From Notospermus geniculatus (lineage: Eukaryota; Nemertea; Pilidiophora; Heteronemertea; Lineidae), in assembly GCA_002633025.1 (NCBI GenBank), contig NMRB01002191.1, positions 46,003 through 110,002 of the forward strand: 64,000 bases of DNA. The letters run 5' to 3'. The notes beneath the pieces were generated by a model that saw nothing but the letters and a program-made list of their open reading frames with translations, had not been told where the DNA came from and made no database searches. Shown piece after piece: positions 60,797-64,000 of the stretch. The first letter of the stretch is position 1; each line of letters begins with the position of its first letter. The translations under genes and the position numbers were made by a program.

Positions 60797-61156
60797 CATA
60801 AGCTACGTTACACTTGTTGAAAATACCCGTGTTTTTCCAGACCTGTGTCAAACCCATGTGTACGAAAAGCCCGGCGAGAGGTCACACTATTGTACATGTT
60901 GTAGTTAAGTAGCCCGGCGATAGGTGCAGTGCGCTGCATGCACTGACTCTTCGGTCATTTCTGCACTGGCACACATTGTTGGAGGCGCAAAAACGACATC
61001 ACTTAATGGCTGCGCCATCTGTAGCCGTGCTAAGAACTAAGGAAAACACGGGGATTTCGAAAAGAAAAACCCGTGTTTTTCAGACACTGGTTTCTTGAAG
61101 CCCAGCAATTCATAGGTACAAAAAACTCGGGGATTTTATGCAGTGTAACCACGGTT
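60797..61156. mobile_element. MITE related to 28874-29250
   Basis: Shares ACCCGTGTTTTTCCAG, GGCGAGAGGTCACACTA and the right end GTGTAACCACGG with the 28874 copy. Confidence 0.85.
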
Positions 61157-61376
61157 ATTGATATGCTGGCCCTCCCCAGCCAAAACAGACATCATGATTC
61201 TAGAATCATAATCTACTTTGCATGACTACACCCGTAAGCAGTCTCGTCTTGACCAGTCTCTTATATCTGCACGGACCTACGGTCATGGCATAAACTCGCC
61301 CATCATCAACATTCTGTAAATTCAATTATGTAACAAAACCACGACACTGATTGACGAATTTTTAAACAATTAAACG

Positions 61377-61571
61377 GGGCTGTTCGTTTTCGTCATTTGA
61401 GGAATCTCAGTTGTGATCCTTGGGAAAACGGAAGAAGCTTATGCACTTGCAAATTGCAAGGATTATTTGTTGCGCTGTACAGAATAATCGCTGCAATTTG
61501 CAGCTTCATAGCTTTCTCCATTTTCTCAAGGATCACAACTCAGATTCCTCAATTGACGAAAACGAATAGCC
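61377..61571. mobile_element. GGGGCTGTTCGTTTTCGTCA palindromic MITE
   Basis: Arms of about 60 bp (GGGGCTGTTCGTTTTCGTCA, then AATCTCAGTTGTGATCCTTG) are mirrored at the right. A remnant lies near 30.1 kb. Confidence 0.88.
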
Positions 61572-62967
61572 CCTTTCTGACCAAATCCACAGCATGAAAA
61601 GAAATACCTGATATTTTCCCAAATCAAAAATACCAGCCACTAGTGAAATTGGTCAATACACCATACCTCCTACAACATGCAAACTGAATGGCAGACAAAA
61701 AATGCATCTCTTACCAAAGACAGATGAAACCTGAATCCTTTTGACTTGGCATTCTCGATTCATAAAACTACTGAGACCGGTTCAAAGCACGACAGATTAT
61801 CCAGATCTCGAGACAGCAATGTTCACAGCCTACAGTAAAACCAGCCTCTATACTGAATAACTTGATCGTGCACATTCGTTAGCCCATTGGCTATGCGAGT
61901 GGAAGTGTTTCTCCAGTATCATGCTAGCGCTGCTGGCTAGCCTCCAGCTGCAGTGTCTGCAACTATCAATACAGAAGCGAACCCTACCTTCAGCACACCT
62001 GAGCGAATTCAATAGTTTTCCATTGTTATGAGCATGGACAATGAATCTCTTTTTAAAACGTGTGAACGGCACCCACCGCGATCACTATTGATGATATCTA
62101 TGTCAGTTCACGAGGTTAGCATTTCATTTTAGCGTCCTGATCCCATGATATTGTCTGCTGCACACGTGTAAACCATCGATGAGTCAAGATCTGAAGTCAT
62201 CGATGATGGCTGGCCGGCTTAATTAAAATCCCAATATGACATGTGGGTTGCAAGCATCAGGCTGTGTATAATGATTGTTCGTGTGTCTACATGATGCAAG
62301 TGAAACTTGTGTGCTTTATTCGCTGTGGTTACACTACATAAATCCCTGTGCTTACCCTGGGGATTTTGCGGTTACACCTATAAATTGTTGAGCCTACACA
62401 GACTCGTGTCTGAAATCCCCGTGTTTACATGTACCCCAGTGAGCTCGAAGGGGCTATGCAGGGGCTATTTTAGACACGGTAGTGTAACCGCGAAATCCAC
62501 ATGTCTGCCTGAAGTTCCGATCACCCCGACAGACGGCGATGCGAATTGATGAGTCATGCGCATGCGTAGGCTACACCTCCAGTAGCCGCTTGATTACGGA
62601 GAGTTGCCTACATGTACATGCAGTGCCCCTATCCCCGGGTTACAGAACTTATTACCAATCACATTTTAAGAAGTGTACTGGTAACCGCTCGGCTTGTCAA
62701 TGCCATCTTTTTTCTGGTTCAGAAAAAACCAGTGTCTCACAAAGCACAGGGTTTTAGATAGGTGTAACCTGGGCTATTAAGGATAGCTTACAATCATGAG
62801 GAGTATTGTATGTATTTACATGTAGCAGAAAAAATGATCAACCCTTTCACTGGACGAAAAGTCAAAATTTCAGCACTTTGATTATTGCTTAGGCCTACAT
62901 GTATCTAAAAGTATCTTTCAAAAGCAACTTCTTGTGGCCAAAATACTTAGTGTCCTGAAAGATGATC
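61572..62967. other. No gene recognised
   Basis: Holds a fragment of the 28874 family at about 62325-62505. No supported exon. Confidence 0.35.
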
Positions 62968-63102
62968 AAGGCCCCTTTTACATTGAAGTATACGGTATAC
63001 GAAAACGTCGGTTAACAATGGCTTCACGGTCGTGAATCCATCTGAAGCCTTTGTTAACCGGCGTTTTCGTATTCCGTATACTTCTATGTAATAGGGGCCT
63101 TA
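62968..63102. mobile_element. AAGGCCCCTTTTACATTGAA palindromic MITE
   Basis: 135-bp foldback with a GTATACGAAAACG arm. The ends resemble the palindrome at 37908-37986 (AAGGCCCCTATTACAT), so the two share a terminal signature with different interiors. Confidence 0.88.
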
Positions 63103-63917
63103 AGGGAACGAAGAATACAGTTGACCCTCTCTATTAAGGACACCTCTGACTGACAATGGTGTCCTTAATTGAGAGGTGTGCAACGTCGCCACCCTATTTG
63201 TGGGGGACCAGTTCATGACACGTGACCTGCTATGCTTGACCGAAGTAGGAAAACAGGCAAAATGTCAGAACTTTGTCGCCAAACCCAAATCTCCTCCATA
63301 CATGTACAGGTGCAGTCAGACACGCTTATCGCCAAAAGATGACAGCAAAGTTCTAGCGGACAAATACAGTATAAAATTCTCCTGATTGGTGCTCAATCAA
63401 CCACGAATGAGTGTGCTAGGCATTGATGTGGGCTCTTAAGTGACTGCTATATTGTTCAACTGACTGACAGCTCCATCGCCCCAGCAGAGATCAGGTAGTC
63501 ATTTCAGTAGTTACAAATTTTATGGTAGATGGCAGCACCATACAGGGGGTCTGCTACCTTGGTAACTATCGATAAACCAACAGCAGATGTTATGAATCAT
63601 TGCACATTTCAGACACACCTTTTGTAAGTATAGGAATGACGACGACCATTAGAGCAGGTACAACATGTTTTAATGGCAAGTGCAAGTACATACAATAAAG
63701 TTTCGTATTTTTTTTATGTTAGTGAGGAACCCGCACAACTTTGTATCATGACAGGGCGGCGCTGCAAGTGGTGTGATCAAAGATGTCAAAAACGATGTCG
63801 CTTCACAACTTCCTTGACGCAGCGCAACACAACCTCGTCCCCAGGGGTTGTTCGCTTTCTGACAATATGGCGGACGCTCACTAACTCCTGGAATCAGCTT
63901 TGGTTTTAAGACCAGGG
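63103..63917. other. No gene recognised
   Basis: A small inverted pair TTAAGGACACC is at about 63140-63170. Short ORFs are unsupported. Confidence 0.35.
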
Positions 63918-64000
63918 ACCTTATTCACAAAGCATCCGCTATTACCGGATCCGCAGAAGCCCTTACGGGTGGCCTAACGGATCCGTTAGAATTGCGCTAC
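63918..64000. mobile_element. Start of a TATTCACAAAG-type MITE cut by the window end
   Basis: GGGACCTTATTCACAAAGCA followed by GGATCCG words, mirrored as CGGATCCG shortly after. The right end lies outside the window. Confidence 0.5.

Noticed and set aside
1-64000. Autonomous transposon, retroelement or viral gene
   Set aside because: No reverse transcriptase, integrase or DDE transposase frame was recognised on either strand, despite the many non-autonomous elements.
1-64000. CRISPR array or bacterial operon
   Set aside because: Spliced genes and TIR elements show eukaryotic DNA; the 26-bp array has no spacers.

Overview
This is animal nuclear DNA. It has spliced genes with GT/AG introns, long gene-poor intervals and a very dense load of short terminal-inverted-repeat (TIR) elements. 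No prokaryotic operon, rRNA or CRISPR is present. The over-used words ACATGTA and TAGGCCTA, the MITE load and the gene families fit a marine invertebrate such as an echinoderm, hemichordate, amphioxus or lophotrochozoan. I cannot name the species. Three single N bases (43660, 47565, 55218) mark assembly joins.

Five protein genes can be supported. (1) About 14.67-14.91 kb, minus strand: the first coding exon of an unrecognised coiled-coil protein whose remaining exons I could not find. (2) 17.40-20.26 kb, plus strand: a complete three-exon gene for a 343-residue four-pass membrane protein with a His/Gln/Pro-rich N-terminus. It has a TATA box, and a MITE lies 2 bp after its stop codon. (3) 24.65-25.60 kb, plus strand: an intronless CDS for a cholesterol 25-hydroxylase-like, fatty-acid-hydroxylase-superfamily enzyme with all three histidine boxes, bracketed by two copies of one MITE. 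(4) 31.3-40.7 kb, plus strand: a DEAH-box RNA helicase fused to a C-terminal RING-IBR-RING (RBR) ubiquitin ligase. Its last two coding exons are present twice in tandem, both copies intact, giving two possible E3 ends. (5) 54.1-54.9 kb, minus strand: the last coding exon of a FAM110-like protein.

Nearly everything else is non-autonomous transposon sequence, often nested. Families include TA-flanked GGGAGG and GTGAGG foldbacks, a TTAA-flanked element, a Tc1/mariner-like element with an insertion inside it, 8-bp-TSD hAT-like and 9-bp-TSD MULE-like MITEs, and many foldbacks sharing a terminal TATTCATAAAG-like signature. No reverse transcriptase or transposase gene is visible. Other structure includes a 26-bp tandem array carrying GACGTCA cores (7.2-7.6 kb), a 99-bp-arm perfect hairpin (5.4-5.65 kb), an in-frame 51-bp coding minisatellite in the helicase, and a tRNA-like SINE head inside a TIR element. 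Two near-identical tandem blocks (42.2/43.7 kb and 45.1/47.6 kb) each meet at a single N and may be two haplotypes laid end to end.

The genes do not form an obvious pathway. The helicase-RBR and the 25-hydroxylase-like enzyme both belong to families with reported links to RNA sensing or innate defence in some animals, but any functional link here is inference.
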